64,000 nt of DNA from Monocercomonoides exilis (GCA_001643675.2 LSRY02000056.1:191001-255000), one strand, 5' to 3'. Counted from the first letter of the stretch, positions 24,101 to 37,168 are shown. Made by a program: numbers and translations. Notes: generated from the letters alone by a model not told the origin.

Positions 24101-27100
24101 TTAATGAATTGAAGTTCCCTTATATTGGGATAAGAGCTCCTTCTCCAGCTGGTTCATCTGTACAAGCAGTTCTCTGTGAAGCGTGTCATGAATGTCTCTC
24201 TCTGCCTCATTCCACTCCTCTTCGACCTGATCCACTGAAACCCTCTTCCTCTGGCTGTCCTCTTCAACATACCGCAACCGTGACTCAATCTGAGCAAGCA
24301 GTGCATTGTGCCTGCTCCACTGCTTCTGCATGCTCTGAGACACTTCCAATGCCTTCTTGTTGAGAATAACCTCCAACGTCTGTACTCTCTTCTCTGCCGC
24401 ATCGCTCCATCCAGCAAGCCCTTCTTTCCCTTCCTCGCGCTGTCTGCTGGCCAAATCCTCTGAATCCTCCAACTTCTGCTGGATGGATGCACGTGCCTTC
24501 TTCAGAGCATCTGCTTCATCTTTCAGCATTGCCGTTACTGTTCTCTCTGTTGCTTCTTCAATGATGCGTGATGCAAGTTCTGGCTGTGTGGTGATTTCTG
24601 CCTCTGCCTCATCCATCTGTTTCTGCAGTGCATCAATCTCGTGTTGCACTGCGAGTGCTGTTGCATTTGGCATATGTTCAAATGATGATGAACTGGCAGG
24701 TGTCTGAGAAGGAGCCTTCTCTGCTGCTTCCTCCGCTTTCTTTGGCTCTTCTTTCTCTGCCTCAAACAGATCTTTGCAGACATCGTTGGCGTAAAGCTGT
24801 TTGACTCTGTCTCTAATCGACTGCAACGCAACAGCCTCATCCTCCAACGCTCTGCTGAGCTCTTCCTCTTCCTCACCTGCTTTCGTCAGTGTGTTCTTTG
24901 ATTCATCCACAACTGACTGGATCTTGTCTATTTTTGCCTGTTCTTCGTCTGTTCTTCCTGTTGCTCGTTCCACTGTTCGCTCTTCTGCCTCTTTCCCGCT
25001 ATGTATCATTCTTGCCTTCGATGCCTCCACTTGTCCATTCACCTCATCCTTCATTGCTTTGATTGCTTCCTCTGCCTTCAAGTTTTCTGTACGCTGCAGT
25101 TCTTCCATCACTTTCTCTGCTTCTTCAAACAGAAGTGACATGAGCTCTTCGTGCTGCAGACGTGCTGGTATCTTTGTGAAGAATCGTGATGCATTCATTG
25201 GATTCAGCACCGCATCGTGAAGAGCATTTGATTCTACGTTGCTAGCCTTTGGCTGCTGCTCTTCTGATCCATACATCATATCCTCGCTGGGAGAGCTGGA
25301 TGAAGATGGGAACATCAGATCGGTTGAGGATGAAGGAGATGGCGATACATTTTCTTGCTCCATTTCCTTCATGTCGTCTTCAGTCGAAGCAAATGGATCG
25401 GTGTCGTGTGGAGCAGCATCCTCTGAATAGCCAGAGCTGTGCTGCACAGAAGGCTCTGAAGAAGACAATGAAGAAAGAAGATTCTCTTGTGACTGTGCTT
25501 TCTTGGTGGAAGAAGACGATTTTTCTTGTCTCTTTTTCTGGTGAGTGTAACGCTGTGCCATGGAAAGGAAAGGTGCAGGTGGCACAATATGTGGCTCAGC
25601 TGCAGGAAGAGAAGAAGGACGGATGGAAATGACTGACACTCCATCTCTTTCTTCTTCTGTTGCAGAATCTTCTGACAGCACATCAAAGTCATCGAGCTCT
25701 GGATCTTCCTCGTCTTCTTCTACATCTTCCTCGCTTTCATCAAACATCTCTGAATGTTCCTCTGCGTCTCCCTCATGTTCTGCTCCTCCACTTGTTGGGA
25801 ACAGATCCTCATTGTCTTCCACTCCCGTGTCTCTCATCTGACGCAGCGTCTTCTTCTTTCTCGCTGCCCTTCTTCTCTTCGCCCGCTCCTTCGGCGTCTC
25901 AAACAGCATCATCATTTCCTTGTTGGCTTCTTTGATCTCTTCCTGTGTAAGTGCTGCTGTCAGATATTTCTGGGTCATTTCAATTTCTTTCAGAAGGCGT
26001 TTCTCTTCTTTCTCGCCAAGCTCTGCTTTTTCCTTTGTGTCTTTGCCCAATTCCTGCGATTCTTCCAGCATTTCTTTTCTCTTCTGTTCCTTTTGCAGCA
26101 ATTCATCGAGTCTTTTGTTGACTGTTCTCATTCTCTGAAGCATCAGCCTCAGTTCGTCTTCCTTCTGATCCAATTTTCTGGTCAAAGTTGAGTTTATCAA
26201 TGCAGACGCTGATGTTGCTGTTGTAGGAGCAGTCTTTTCTTTGCCTTCACCTTGTCCTTCTTTGCTTCTTCCCAATCCTTTTTCAATAGTCTGTTTGTTC
26301 AACTCCTCCAGCTGCTTCTTCTGCTCCTTCGCCTTTTGCGATGATTCCTCGCCAAGCTCATTCTCCTTCTTCATCAGCTCTTCCACTCCATTCCGCACAG
26401 TCTCCATCTTCTCTTTCAGCACCGCTGCTCTTTCGTCTTCTGCAGCATCCACTTTCTGCTGTGTGTCTGCCGCCTTTTCCAGCTGGCTTGTTCCTTTCCT
26501 CTTCATTCGCTCAACACCTCTCGACACATTCTCCTCCACTGCCTCTTCAACTGCACTTTCTGCAATCGCTTTGACTTCCTCTGTCAGAGCATTGATCGTA
26601 GACACGATCTCTTCTTCCTCTGCCTTCTCTTTCCTTTCGTCCTCATGCGCTTTCTCTGTCTCCATCGCCTCAATCTGCCCCAGCTGCTCCAAAAGACGCT
26701 TTTGAGTATCGTCTGCTTTCTCCTTTGCTGCTGTGTATATTTCTTTCTCTCTGCTCTTCAGCTTCTCTTCATTCTCCTTCATGAGCGCCCTTATCTGTGC
26801 AACCAGTTCATTCACCAGCCTCATCTCTTCATTGATCTTCTGCTCCTGTTGCAGCGTCCCTTTCTTCAGCTCCTCGTTCACTGCATTCTGCATCCCCCAC
26901 CGCTTCATCTCGAAATCTCGCAGCAGATTCAGAGAGAGTCTTAATTGTTCCAATGTCGACTCTGTTTCTTTGACTGTCTCCTTCGCCTGAAGCGAATCTT
27001 CTGTGCCGTCTGCCTTCAGCTCCTTCATCTCCTCACTCATCTCTTTCATGTCCTCCTCTGCCTGATCAAGCTCTTCTCTCAGCCGTTTCAGTTCAGATTT

Positions 27101-28779
27101 GATGAATGCTGTCTCTTCATCGTCTTCTTCTCCCAATGTTAGTCCTGTCACAGACACCAAATCATTCATATCCTTCTCTGCCTGTGCTCCATCTGCTGAC
27201 TGCAGCGTAAGCACCCACATGTCTGTGCGAGGAATTGTCGATTCATAACCAACTCCGCCAAACAGCAGAATATGATGCTCTGTCAATGCAAATGCAATCT
27301 GCTCGCATCGCGCGACTGGCGTCGGATATTTCAGGATTTCTGTGCCGTCTGGTGCAAATGTCACTGTTTGTGCACCAGGGGCAAGGCTCTTGCCTGACCC
27401 TCCTTTTGCTCCTCGGCTTCCTGTCAGGCTTCTCGACGTGGTGCCGCCGTTGTTTCTGTTTGTGCGCGAGTGATAGAGCCGTGTCCATGTGCGTGTTGTG
27501 GTGTTGAACTCCCACAGATCGTCCTTTGCCGCACCAGCTGTGTAGCCACCGAAGATGAGCAGTTTGTCTCCAACGGCAAATGCTGAATGGCCTGAGCGCG
27601 GAGAAGGACACGTGGCATCGCTTCCACTGCGCCGGGTGCGCGATGCAGCTGCAGATGAATGAGGACTTCGTGGTGAAAGATATTGAAAACCGCCTGACGA
27701 AGGATCGGATTGATCTTCCTCTGCTGTTTTTTCTTTCTTAGCTGGCTCTATCTTTGTCCAACAGAGTGTCAGTGGGTTCAGCTCCCACAAGTCATTCAAA
27801 TGCTGATCTTCACCAAATCCTCCAAAAACGTAGATGGAAGAGCCAACAAGCGTCATTGAGTGGCCAGCACGAGGGCAAGGAACCTCTTCTGATCTGCTTG
27901 GAAGCGCAAGCCACTTCAACGATACGGTATCAAACATATACAAATCGTTGAAGTAGTGTGACTTTGCTTCTCCTCCTTTTTTGGCAGTTGTTGATTGACG
28001 TGTGTCTGCCGAATTTTGATTGAAGACATCACCATCCTCTCCATCTTCAGCACCTGAGTACATATCTTCTCCGCCAAATATCAACATTTTATTTCCGAAT
28101 GATATTGCAGCGTGACGTGTTCTTGGCGCAGGAAGCATCGCTGGAGATGAACTGATTGGTACAATCGTCCACTTTTCATGTTCCAAATCAAATGCATGAA
28201 GATCATTCATGCATGTCTCACCATTATCTCCACCAAAAATAAGCATATCAGCACCTTGAATAACTGCAGAATGTCCACATCTTTGTAGTGGGCTTATGGA
28301 ATCCGGAACTACTCGATGCCACTTTGTTGTAGCTTATTAAGATTAGAAATTTTTTGATTTACAAATGGTAATTAACAAATGAAAAAAATAAGCTATAAAT
28401 AAAATATAAAACCTGTATGGAATAGCCATATATCATTCATTCTTGTTTTTTGATTAATGCCTCCGAACATTATCATTACAGGCCCGCATAATGTGAAAGA
28501 TTGACCAATTCTTGGAGTTGGTTTTTCTCCAACATATTTCACACGAATCCAATCAGGATTTCCTAAAAATGTTAATTACAACAAAATAAAGCGCATATGA
28601 TAAGTTAAGAACCACATAAAAACATATTCATTACATAAATGTAAATCATTAAGCGAAAAAATTTTTTATCATCATTTTCATAAATATGAAATACCTTTTG
28701 ATGTAACAATTTTTGCTATATCCACAATGTCAGTACGCTTGTTTTGTTTTTTGATCGTGCCTGCTAAAGACGGCGACAT
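24101..28779 (-). CDS. Kelch-repeat protein with long coiled-coil tail, 1488 residues
   Basis: Three exons on the minus strand: 28779-28695, 28562-28413 and 28332-24101. It begins MSPSLAGTIKKQNKRTDIVD. Kelch blades follow: PRIGQSFTLCGPVMIMFGG, RCGHSAVIQGADMLIFGG, APRTRHAAISFGNKMLIFGG, PRAGHSMTLVGSSIYVFGG, PRSGHSAFAVGDKLLIFGG and a last one with EHHILLFGGVG. That makes about six blades, forming a propeller over the first 460 residues. The rest is Glu/Lys/Arg-rich coiled coil broken by an acidic and Ser-rich segment, ending LSQYKGTSIH. Kelch propellers bind protein partners. Kelch plus coiled-coil architectures are common in protist cytoskeletal and signalling proteins, but no specific orthologue is evident. 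The gene is divergent from RPL7, with 96 bp between starts. Confidence 0.85.
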
Positions 28780-28875
28780 TTAAAAAAATCTTGATGAAGT
28801 GATGAGATGAACAATGGGCGAATACCATAAATCATTTCATTTTTAAATAAGTTAGTTTTTTTGACTGATACAGCA
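28780..28875. promoter_or_regulatory. Divergent promoter region, kelch gene / RPL7
   Basis: 96 bp between opposite start codons. It must drive a highly expressed ribosomal protein gene on one side. No TATA-like or named motif stands out from the AT-rich background. Confidence 0.6.
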
Positions 28876-29717
28876 ATGCCACAGAAAAAAAAAGGATTGC
28901 CAACCGTGTCCGAAGTTCGTTTGAAGAGAAGGAAAATCATGGATCAACGGAATTTGACAAGTCAGAACATAAAACTTCGCCCGAGAAAACAACTTGAAAT
29001 TTTTCACCATGCCGAAGATTTTGTAAAGCAACATCGAGCAGTCGAGCGTTCAGTTGTTCATCGTCGAAAAGTGAAAAAGAATTTTGTTTCTTTGAAAAGG
29101 AAAAATGACAAATCTGTGAATGTTTTCTTTGTAATGCTTTATCAAAGGTACTTTTTCTATTTACAAAATAATTTTATGAGTGTTAAATAATTATTTGTTT
29201 TTAAATTGTTTTGTAACATTTTCTTTTCTGTCACTTTTTCAGGAGGGCAATAGCCATTGCAAAACATCAGAAAGCAATTCTGAAGGCTTTGAGATTGTCA
29301 CGTCAAGGAGATTCTACCTTTGTTAAAAATACACCACAAAATAGAGTGATGCTTAAGAAAATTGAGCCATATGTCACATATGGAATTCCAAAAATGAAGA
29401 TGGTTCGCTCTTTAATCGAAAAGCATGGAATGACGTTGGAAGAAGATGTTCGCGTTCCACTGAACGACAACTCAAAAATCGAAAAGCATTTCATTGAAGT
29501 AGGAATTGATGATGGTTCTATTGTGTGCTTGGATGATTTGGTTCATGAAGTTGCTTCTGGAGGCCCTAACTTCGATAAGGTGATGGAATATCTGGAGCCA
29601 TTTAAACTGACAAATCCTAGTGGATTCACAAAGAGTCTAACATTGTTCAAGGATGGAGGATTTAGAGGTGACAGAGGAAAAAAAATTAATGAGTTTTTAC
29701 AGCAATGCATTGGATAA
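28876..29717 (+). CDS. RPL7: 60S ribosomal protein uL30 (RPL7)
   Basis: Two exons, 28876-29147 and 29243-29717, with the intron inside an Arg codon (AG|G). They give 248 residues. The start is the ATG of MPQKKKGLPTVSEVRLKRRK. Family landmarks are LRLSRQGDSTFVKNTP, IEPYVTYGIPKMKMVRSLIE, DGSIVCLDDLVHEVASGGPN and the C-terminal FKDGGFRGDRGKKINEFLQQ. uL30 binds 5S and 23S-like rRNA in the large subunit, and the basic N-terminal helix is the eukaryotic extension. Length matches the usual 245-250. The segment around the splice site (VFFVMLYQRRAIAIAKHQ) is more diverged than the rest. Confidence 0.95.
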
Positions 29718-29960
29718 ATATCTTGTTAATCGAAATTACCCTCATTTCAGCAAATTTTTTGAATTATTTTTCGTAATCACTTCATGAGATACATTTCACA
29801 AGCCCCAAACAATGAAAAATTTTAGCAAATCATTTTAAATATGGAATTTATGATCCGGGAGTTGGCATATTGGAGATTTTTATATATTCTGCGGCTTATA
29901 AAGGACGTTGAATAACATTCTTCTTATTTTTCTCATTCCATTTATCGTTTCATTAAAATA

Positions 29961-32900
29961 ATGAACATGGCAATTTCAACATTTCATCATAAAGCAACAA
30001 TTACGCCAATGTTTGTATTTTTCATTTTCTATCTCTTTTATTGTGAGTAAAACATTTTCGTAACGATTAAACAGACACGCGTTTGGCATAACAAAGGGCC
30101 TTCCTTCTAATGTGTTCCATCTTGATAATGATAGGATCGTTTATCCTGTTGGAAAACATTTTGGCATTTACTCTTTCAGCACTAAAACAATGACATTTAT
30201 TCATGAAACGGAGAAGGAAAAGATTATTACGCAGACTGCAATAAATGTGAGTCCAGATAAAAAATATATGGCTGTTTGCGAAGTGCTTGAAGATGATATT
30301 CCTTCACAGACATTAATTAGCGTTCAGCCCACTTCTCCAACTTCAACTTCGAATCAGCCTGTGACGCAAGTATCAATTTACAGTTTTACAACAATGAAGC
30401 GCCTTCGAGCCCTCATTAAACCTGCTGATGTTGCTGATTCTCCATTTCAATGTGTTGCGTTTTCTGGTGATGGAAAGCATTTGGCAGTTGGATGTGGTGG
30501 TTCAGATCATTCTCTCATTCTGTGGCATTGGAATCAGCCCCTTCGTGTACTTGGTGTTGCAAAGCAGCAATCAGCTGTCACCCAGATTTCATTTCACCCG
30601 TTAAATAGTTCTCAAATGTGTATTTCTGGTCCAAAACTTTTAAAAGTCGTCAAATGGACGGAAGGTGTTCTAAAACAGTACAATCTTCTGTCTGGCAGAC
30701 ATAATCTTCCTTCAATAACTGCGCATCTTTGGATGGCTAATGCAGTCAAGAAAATTCGTTCAACAAATGAAGGAGACGAAGGAAATAAAAACGATGCAGA
30801 TGAAGAGGAGAAAGAAAGTTCATTTTCGCAATCTGGCGGATTGCACGAAAGAGTCTCTGATCGCATTTTAGCAGCAGCAGAAGGAGGGGACGTTTACATA
30901 TTCGACAAGGGAGAGCTAAAGATGACAATGCCTTCAATTCTCGGAGAAGGTGTTACCGTCACCACTCTGATGGCGCGAAACGACGGCGGGTTTGTTGCTG
31001 CGAGCGACAACGGATGCATCGGAGTGTTTGCGGCTGATCCGGAAGGACTGGACGCGTATCGCCTTGTGCAGCTTCTGCAACTCCCGCCAATCAGCTGCTC
31101 GCACAAGGACGGAAGAGAAGTCGTGCTGTCGCCTTCTTCATACACATTCAGCCCTGTCTCTCCTTCTTCCTCTCCTTCTGCCTCCGTTTTAGCATCAGCG
31201 TCTTCTTCATCCTCTTTCACTTCTTTCACTTCATCCTCATCTTCTTCTTCTTCTTCTTCGCCTTCCTCTTCTGTCTCAAAAGATCTCCGCATAACAGCTG
31301 CTTCTCTCTCTCCAAACGAGTCACAAGTTGTGTGTGTCTGTGGAGGATCTCAAATATGCTCGGTGCGTTTCCCTTCAAACAACCCGCCAACAACCCCAAA
31401 CGACTCTTCCCAGTCTTCTCAATCAAATCAACAGCCCAACAGCTCAAACAGCTCAAACAGCGCATCTTCTGCTTCAAAAGACAGCAACCTCACCAGCAGC
31501 CCATCAGAGACAGACATCAACCAGACAGCGCGGATGCCTTCCATTGAATATCTGGGCCATGGATTCCACTCTGGGGCCATCACCTCACTCAGCGCTGCCG
31601 TCCGCAAGCCGATCGCAGCCACGTGCGGGACAGACGGGTGGGTGCGCATCTGGAACTACCTGGAGATGGACTGTGTGCTGGCGGTGCAGATGGAAGGGGA
31701 GCTGATGTCGCTGTCGCTGCACCCGTCTGGTTTCCACCTCATTCTCTCGTGTGGCGACAGAGTGCGGCTGATGAACGTGATGCCGCAGACACTCGACACC
31801 ATCCGCGAGATCCCCTTCCCGCAGCACTCGGGCTGCCAGGAAGTTCTCTTCGGCCACGGCGGTCACGTCTTCGCCTGTGCACACGGGAAGACCGTGAGTG
31901 TGTACAACACATACTCTGGGGAGTGCCTCTGCATCATCAAAGGCCACACGGCGACGGTGCGGACGATGGCGTTTGGGCCGACAGACAAAACACTCGCCAC
32001 CGCTGGGGCTGATGGGGCAGTGTATGACTGGACACTCGAAACGAGGCCAGGGGAGTCTGTGAGACGGTTGAGCGAGCATGTGCTGAGTGGGACGGTATAT
32101 TCTCACATTGCAGTGGGCAACAAGAAGGAGATTGCTGTGTGTGGCTCTGATCTGCAGATGCGGGAGATTGTGGATGGCACAGCGACTGTTGAGTTTCCCA
32201 CAGGAGGTGTGACATCTCGTGTGAACAGGCTCCTTCTGCTGCCTGGCGGACTGGCACTTGTCGCAGGAATGGCAAAGGGCATGCTCCGCATCTACGCATG
32301 GCCACTCACAGAGACCTTTGCCCGAGACACCACAAAACCCGATTCAGCTATTGTCCCTGTCTGTGACGAGTACATTGCACATGCTGCATCTGTCACAAGT
32401 GCCTGTGCATCGGGCGATGGTTCTGTGATGCTGACAGCAGGAGACGACGGGGTGCTGTTTGTGTGGCTGGTGCAGCCGATCGACTTTGGCAGGGTGCGCC
32501 CGGCGAAGCTGCCAGAGCCAGCATCTTTTTGGGATGCGAACATCATCTCAAAGGCAGCGCTGGAGGAGCAGCACCAGAAGATGATCACACTGCAGAACAA
32601 GATCAAAGAGCTCTCGTTTCACACAGAGTCCCTCCTGCTCCGCACCGAAAAACAGAACAACTCGCGCCTGGCAGCAGAGAAGCGGAAGCATGAGGAGATA
32701 TTGGGATCGAAGCAGGCATTGATTAAGACGCTGGAGATGCAGGCACACGAGAGCAAAGTGAAGTACGAGCAGAAAGTGTCTGAGCTGGAGGAGCAGCATC
32801 TGCAGGCGACGGATGAGCTGGAGGAGGTGTATGAGAAGGATGTGGAGGCGAAGCAGCAGATGATTGTGCGGCTGAAGGAGGAGAAGACAGAGCTGCAGAA

Positions 32901-35196
32901 GAAGTTTGACCAGACGGTGCAGCAGATGCAAGAGCAGTTCAGCTGGAAAGAAGATCGGATCAAGAAGCATTATGAGCAGATTGACCAGCAGAACCAGAAG
33001 GCGTTTGATGCGCTGAAGGAGGAGATGAAGGCGCTGGCAGACAAATACGAGACGGCGTTGCGGCAGCAGACGGAGGAATCGATGGAGGAGATCACGCAGG
33101 TGAAAGGGACTCACGAAGAGGAGCTGAACAGAGAGAGGGTGAGAAGGAGGGACATGGACGAGAACATTCTGTATCTCCAGACGCAGCTGCGGCAGGCGAT
33201 CGATGCAGTGCCTCCGCTTCAGAGCGAGCGGATGGAGATGCAGAAGAAGTATGCAGACGCAAAGGCGACGGTGGAGCAGCTGCGGGCGGAGCTAAGGGCA
33301 CAGGACGTGAGGATGAGCGAGCACGAGGAGTCGATCACAGACAAGGAGACACTCATTCTGCGGTTGAAGAAGCAGAACCAAGAACTGGACAAGTTCAAGT
33401 TTGTACTGGACTACAAGATCAGGGAGCTGGAGAAGACGATCGAGCCGAAAAACGAGCAGATAGCAGCGCTGGAGGAGCAGATAGAGGAGATGGATGCAGA
33501 GCTGGAGAAGGAGCACAGGCACGGGGCAGCGATGGATGCAGAGCTTGTTGAGAAGCAGAGGCGGATGGATGTGCTGAAGGACGAGAACCGGCAGCTGAAG
33601 ACGAAGACGACGAAGCAGGCGCGGCTGATTGAGCGGTTCAGCCACGACCTGACGCAGCTGGTGCAGCAGGAGCCGCGGGTGTGGATAGAGGAATTTCCGA
33701 CTCTTTCGCAGACGTTTCTGGCAGGCGAAGGGCCACACGACACAACACCGCAGATGGACAGCGAGAAGCTGAAGGAGTTTGGGCGGCAGCGGGAATATTT
33801 GGAGCAGTCGGTGAAAGTGCTGAAAGAGGACTTGAACAGGCACAAGAGCAAAGGGAGGCGGGATGTGCTGGAGAAGCTGGATGAGAACATCCAGCTGATT
33901 GAGGAGATAAACGAGCTGAGGAAAGAGAAGAGAGCGCTGCTCGACACAATCACAGACATCAAAAAGGACATCATTGGCCTCCGCTCGCAGATGGTGGTGA
34001 AGGCAGCACAGAGCAGAATGAAGGAGATGCACGGCTTGCCTGCTGCCTCTGCATCTACATCATCTGCTGGAGCAATGGGAAGTGAATCACTTCCAGAAAG
34101 CACAAAAAGAAAGACCAAAGGCAGAAAGAATGAAGCTGGCAATGAATTTGACACTATTTTTGATGGAAAATCGAGAAGAGCAAAAGATCTGAGCAAAAAT
34201 GAAGCAGATTTTGAATCAGAAAGAGTGGCAGGTGACGGAGTGCGAGCAGGTGGCAAGCCGAAAGGGAAGCTGTATCGGGGATCAACGAGAGAGACTCAGG
34301 AGATATTGGAAGGCAAAACCCGCGCGGCGGAGCTGCTGGTGCTGCTGGACGCGAACACAGCTGAGATGAAGCGGCAGCAGGAGGAGCTGAACATGCTAAG
34401 GACATTCATGGAAGACCTCGTGGCCAAAGCAGACGCTGAGCCTGGCCAAGACGAAGAGCTCGCCCACATCGCCGAGGCTGCCCGTGCTGTCCTGCGGCCG
34501 CTCAACCGCACAAGACTCCCAGAACTGGGTGGGAACAAGCCACGTCGTGCCACTCTGTCATCGATGATGCTCTCATCTGCGCAGACAGAGTCGCCAGCGG
34601 CTGTTAAGCGAATCTCTCACTCTCCTCTGGGGATGATGGCAACGTCTTCTCTTTTGGGGCGCACGTCACCCGCCCCGTTTTCTCCCCGCATCAGCCGCCA
34701 CAACAGCCAGCAGCGTTCCTCCCTCCGCTCGCAGTCATCTGCTGCTGCCCTCCCAAACTCTTCGGCCAGACACAGCGCCTCCTCTTCTGCCAAGCCCTCT
34801 TCTCCTTCTGTTCTGCCTGTCTATTCCACCACCAACTCCCTTGCTGATGTGAGTGTGCTGCAGTCGATTGATCCGCTCCCTCCGCCTTCGACGAAGCCCA
34901 AGACACCTGCCCGGCTGCCGATGCTGCCTTCCTCGCGCCCATCCTCCCGCTCGTCTCTGAAGTCCTCCTCGCTCATCAGGGGCGACACTCCACAAATGGC
35001 AAATGAATCAAACTTGTCTTCGCGTGTTTCGTCTCCGCCGAGCATTCAGCAGGACCCTCTTTCGTCGCCCATGCGCTCAACGGCCTTTGAAAGCACAGAA
35101 GAAAGAATAGACGATTTATCCATCCCTTCTTCATCTTCCCCAGCCAATTTGTCTGAAAACTTTATGTCCCCTCAACTTCCTTCTTCTCCTGTTTAA
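29961..35196 (+). CDS. CFAP57: CFAP57 (WDR65), WD40 plus coiled-coil axonemal protein
   Basis: Two exons, 29961-30010 and 30075-35196, joined inside an Ile codon, giving 1723 residues. The N-terminus then reads MNMAISTFHHKATITPIHAF followed by GITKGLPSNVFHLDNDRIVY, which matches CFAP57. WD repeats fill roughly residues 40-810, with a Ser-rich insertion near residue 370. A continuous coiled coil from about 830 to 1330 follows, and a Ser/Pro-rich tail ends SPQLPSSPV. CFAP57 belongs to the set of ciliary proteins that organise inner dynein arms (including the g/d type) along the axoneme. The family is usually about 1250 residues, so the Ser insertion and the tail are additions. Codon use changes sharply from AT-rich at the 5' end to G/C-rich across 31560-34000. 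Confidence 0.92.
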
Positions 35197-36148
35197 ATGT
35201 TATAACATTTCTCATTATCCACTTCAACGTGATGGAGTTAAGTTTTTCATGTTCATAATGTTTATTATTTTTTTTAAAATATAATCACTTCGGATACTCA
35301 TTTCATTTTTATTTCAAGTAAAGAAATTAATATCTGAAACTTTTCAAAAACGAATCTAAATGGATTTCGAACAAAAAAGGATCGTTGGAATTTATCACAG
35401 CATTTCATGTTCTTTACATATCTAACACTCTTTTTATTTGCGTTCATTAATGATTTTCCAAAATATATCTCGAACGGTCCATGTACGATGAGTGACAAAA
35501 TTAAACAACATTTTTATTTCCTTTTTGTAAATTAATCCTGATTCTAATCTTCCAAATGTTCGTCTTTCTTCCTCAAGTGACATTAGCAGCAATAATTCAT
35601 CTCGTTCTCTTTCTTTCCTCTGGTTTCCCTATTAGTTTTATCTTCTTCAATTTTTGCTTTTTCACCTTTTTCAAGAAAAAGATGGAAAAGAATGTTGGAA
35701 TTAATCCATTGTAAGATGTTCCGTTGTAATTGAGCTTAACGAAGAAAATATTTGAATTGGAAGGTTTGTCATTACAAAAGAGATGCTGTATTTCTCTTTT
35801 CACTTAAACAAATCACTCGCAATGCTTTCAATCTTAGATGTGATATCAATCTTAAGTCTCATTTTTCTGCATATTTTGAATTTGCTCTTTTAACTTCTCG
35901 AATTTTATGACAGAATATCTAAACGATTATATGAAAATATAAATTGTAAAATATTTATTGTATTTTTTTTTTTAATTGAAATAAACGTGGTGATGTTCCA
36001 ATGAACAATATCTAATTTCTCAAACAAATTAAAAAGATATGCAGTCATAATAATTATATAAATAATGCATCAATAACAATATTTGTTAACAAGTTATTTA
36101 AAAAATTTTGGATCCTTTCCATACTTTGATTTGATTTGGTGAGATCTT
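35197..36148. other. Intergenic stretch
   Basis: 952 bp of AT-rich sequence between two plus-strand genes. Short minus-strand frames at 35298-35498 and 35597-35803 look like chance. The last part should hold the RPL7A promoter. Confidence 0.5.
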
Positions 36149-37168
36149 ATGCCTAAACAAGCTGCAAAAGCTCCAGCGAAGGCTGTTCCAAAGCCAAAGA
36201 CCAAGAAAGATGAAAAGAAAGTGACAAAGAAAGTTACAGAAAAGCCAAAGGTTAAAGTTGCAGCAAAGCCTGCACCAGCAAAGGGAAAGGATACAAAGAA
36301 AACAACAGCAAAACCAGTTGTCAAGGCTAAAGCAGGAAAAGCCACAAAACAAGTTCCAAAGGACGCAAAAAAAACTCAACCAAAGAAGAAGGTTGAGAAG
36401 AGAAAGAAGACAAAAGAGGAGAAGACTCTTGACGTTGCATCTCAGATCAAGGAGCATCAATGCATAAAGCGCCCAAGACACTTCCATATCGGCGGAGATC
36501 TTCCTCCACCACGTGATTTGAGCAGAATGGTGAAATGGCCCAGATACATCAGACTTCAAAGAATGAAAAAAATCATGTACACTCGCTTGAAGATTCCGGC
36601 AATGATCAACCAATTCACATCGACTCTCAGCAAACAAAATGCCAAGAAAGTTTTCAGTCTTATTAAAAAGTATCGTCCAGAAACCGAGACTCAAAAGAAG
36701 AAGCGTCTTTTGGCAATGGCAAAGGCAAAGAAACAAAAGAAAACTGTCAAGCAACAAAAGCCTTTCGTTGTTAAATTTGGTGTTAATCATGTTGCTTCAC
36801 TTGTTGAGCAAAAGAAGGCAAGACTTGTTGTTATTGCCAACGATGTTGATCCAATTGAGCACGTTCTTTGGCTTCCAACTCTTTGCAGAAAGATGGATGT
36901 TCCTTATTGCATTGTAAAGAACAAAGCTCGTCTCGGACGCGCAGTTCATCTTAAGACTGCAACCTGCCTTGCATTCGTGAATGTTCGTCCAGCAGATAAG
37001 CACGAGCTCACAAAGGTCAATGCAATGTGCAGAGCCAACTACAACAACAAAGCCGAGCAAATTGCACGTGCTGTTGGTGGAGGTAAATTAGGTCTGCGTT
37101 CCTCAATTGCACTGAAAAAGAGAGCTGAAGCCCTTAAGAAGGCTTCACTTGACAAGCACAAGGCATAA
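36149..37168 (+). CDS. RPL7A: 60S ribosomal protein eL8 (RPL7A) with extended Lys/Pro/Ala-rich N-terminus
   Basis: Single exon, 339 residues. From about residue 105 it follows eL8: KRPRHFHIGGDLPPPRDLSR, MVKWPRYIRLQR, KPFVVKFGVNHVASLVEQKK, ARLVVIANDVDPIEHVLWLP, YCIVKNKARLGRAVHLKTA. These belong to the L7Ae/L30e/S12e RNA-binding fold, which recognises kink-turns in large-subunit rRNA. The first 95 or so residues are a repetitive basic tail made of Lys, Pro, Ala, Thr and Val. Human eL8 is about 266 residues, so this tail adds much of the difference. The absence of introns is consistent with high expression but not diagnostic. Confidence 0.95.
   Translation: MPKQAAKAPAKAVPKPKTKKDEKKVTKKVTEKPKVKVAAKPAPAKGKDTKKTTAKPVVKAKAGKATKQVPKDAKKTQPKKKVEKRKKTKEEKTLDVASQIKEHQCIKRPRHFHIGGDLPPPRDLSRMVKWPRYIRLQRMKKIMYTRLKIPAMINQFTSTLSKQNAKKVFSLIKKYRPETETQKKKRLLAMAKAKKQKKTVKQQKPFVVKFGVNHVASLVEQKKARLVVIANDVDPIEHVLWLPTLCRKMDVPYCIVKNKARLGRAVHLKTATCLAFVNVRPADKHELTKVNAMCRANYNNKAEQIARAVGGGKLGLRSSIALKKRAEALKKASLDKHKA

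Noticed and set aside
32548-34256. Several long minus-strand frames
   Set aside because: Antisense shadows of the CFAP57 coiled coil, caused by Glu/Lys/Gln codon composition.
36098-36790. 230-codon minus-strand frame across RPL7A
   Set aside because: Antisense shadow of a Lys-rich ribosomal protein gene; Phe/Leu/Cys-rich translation with no family pattern.
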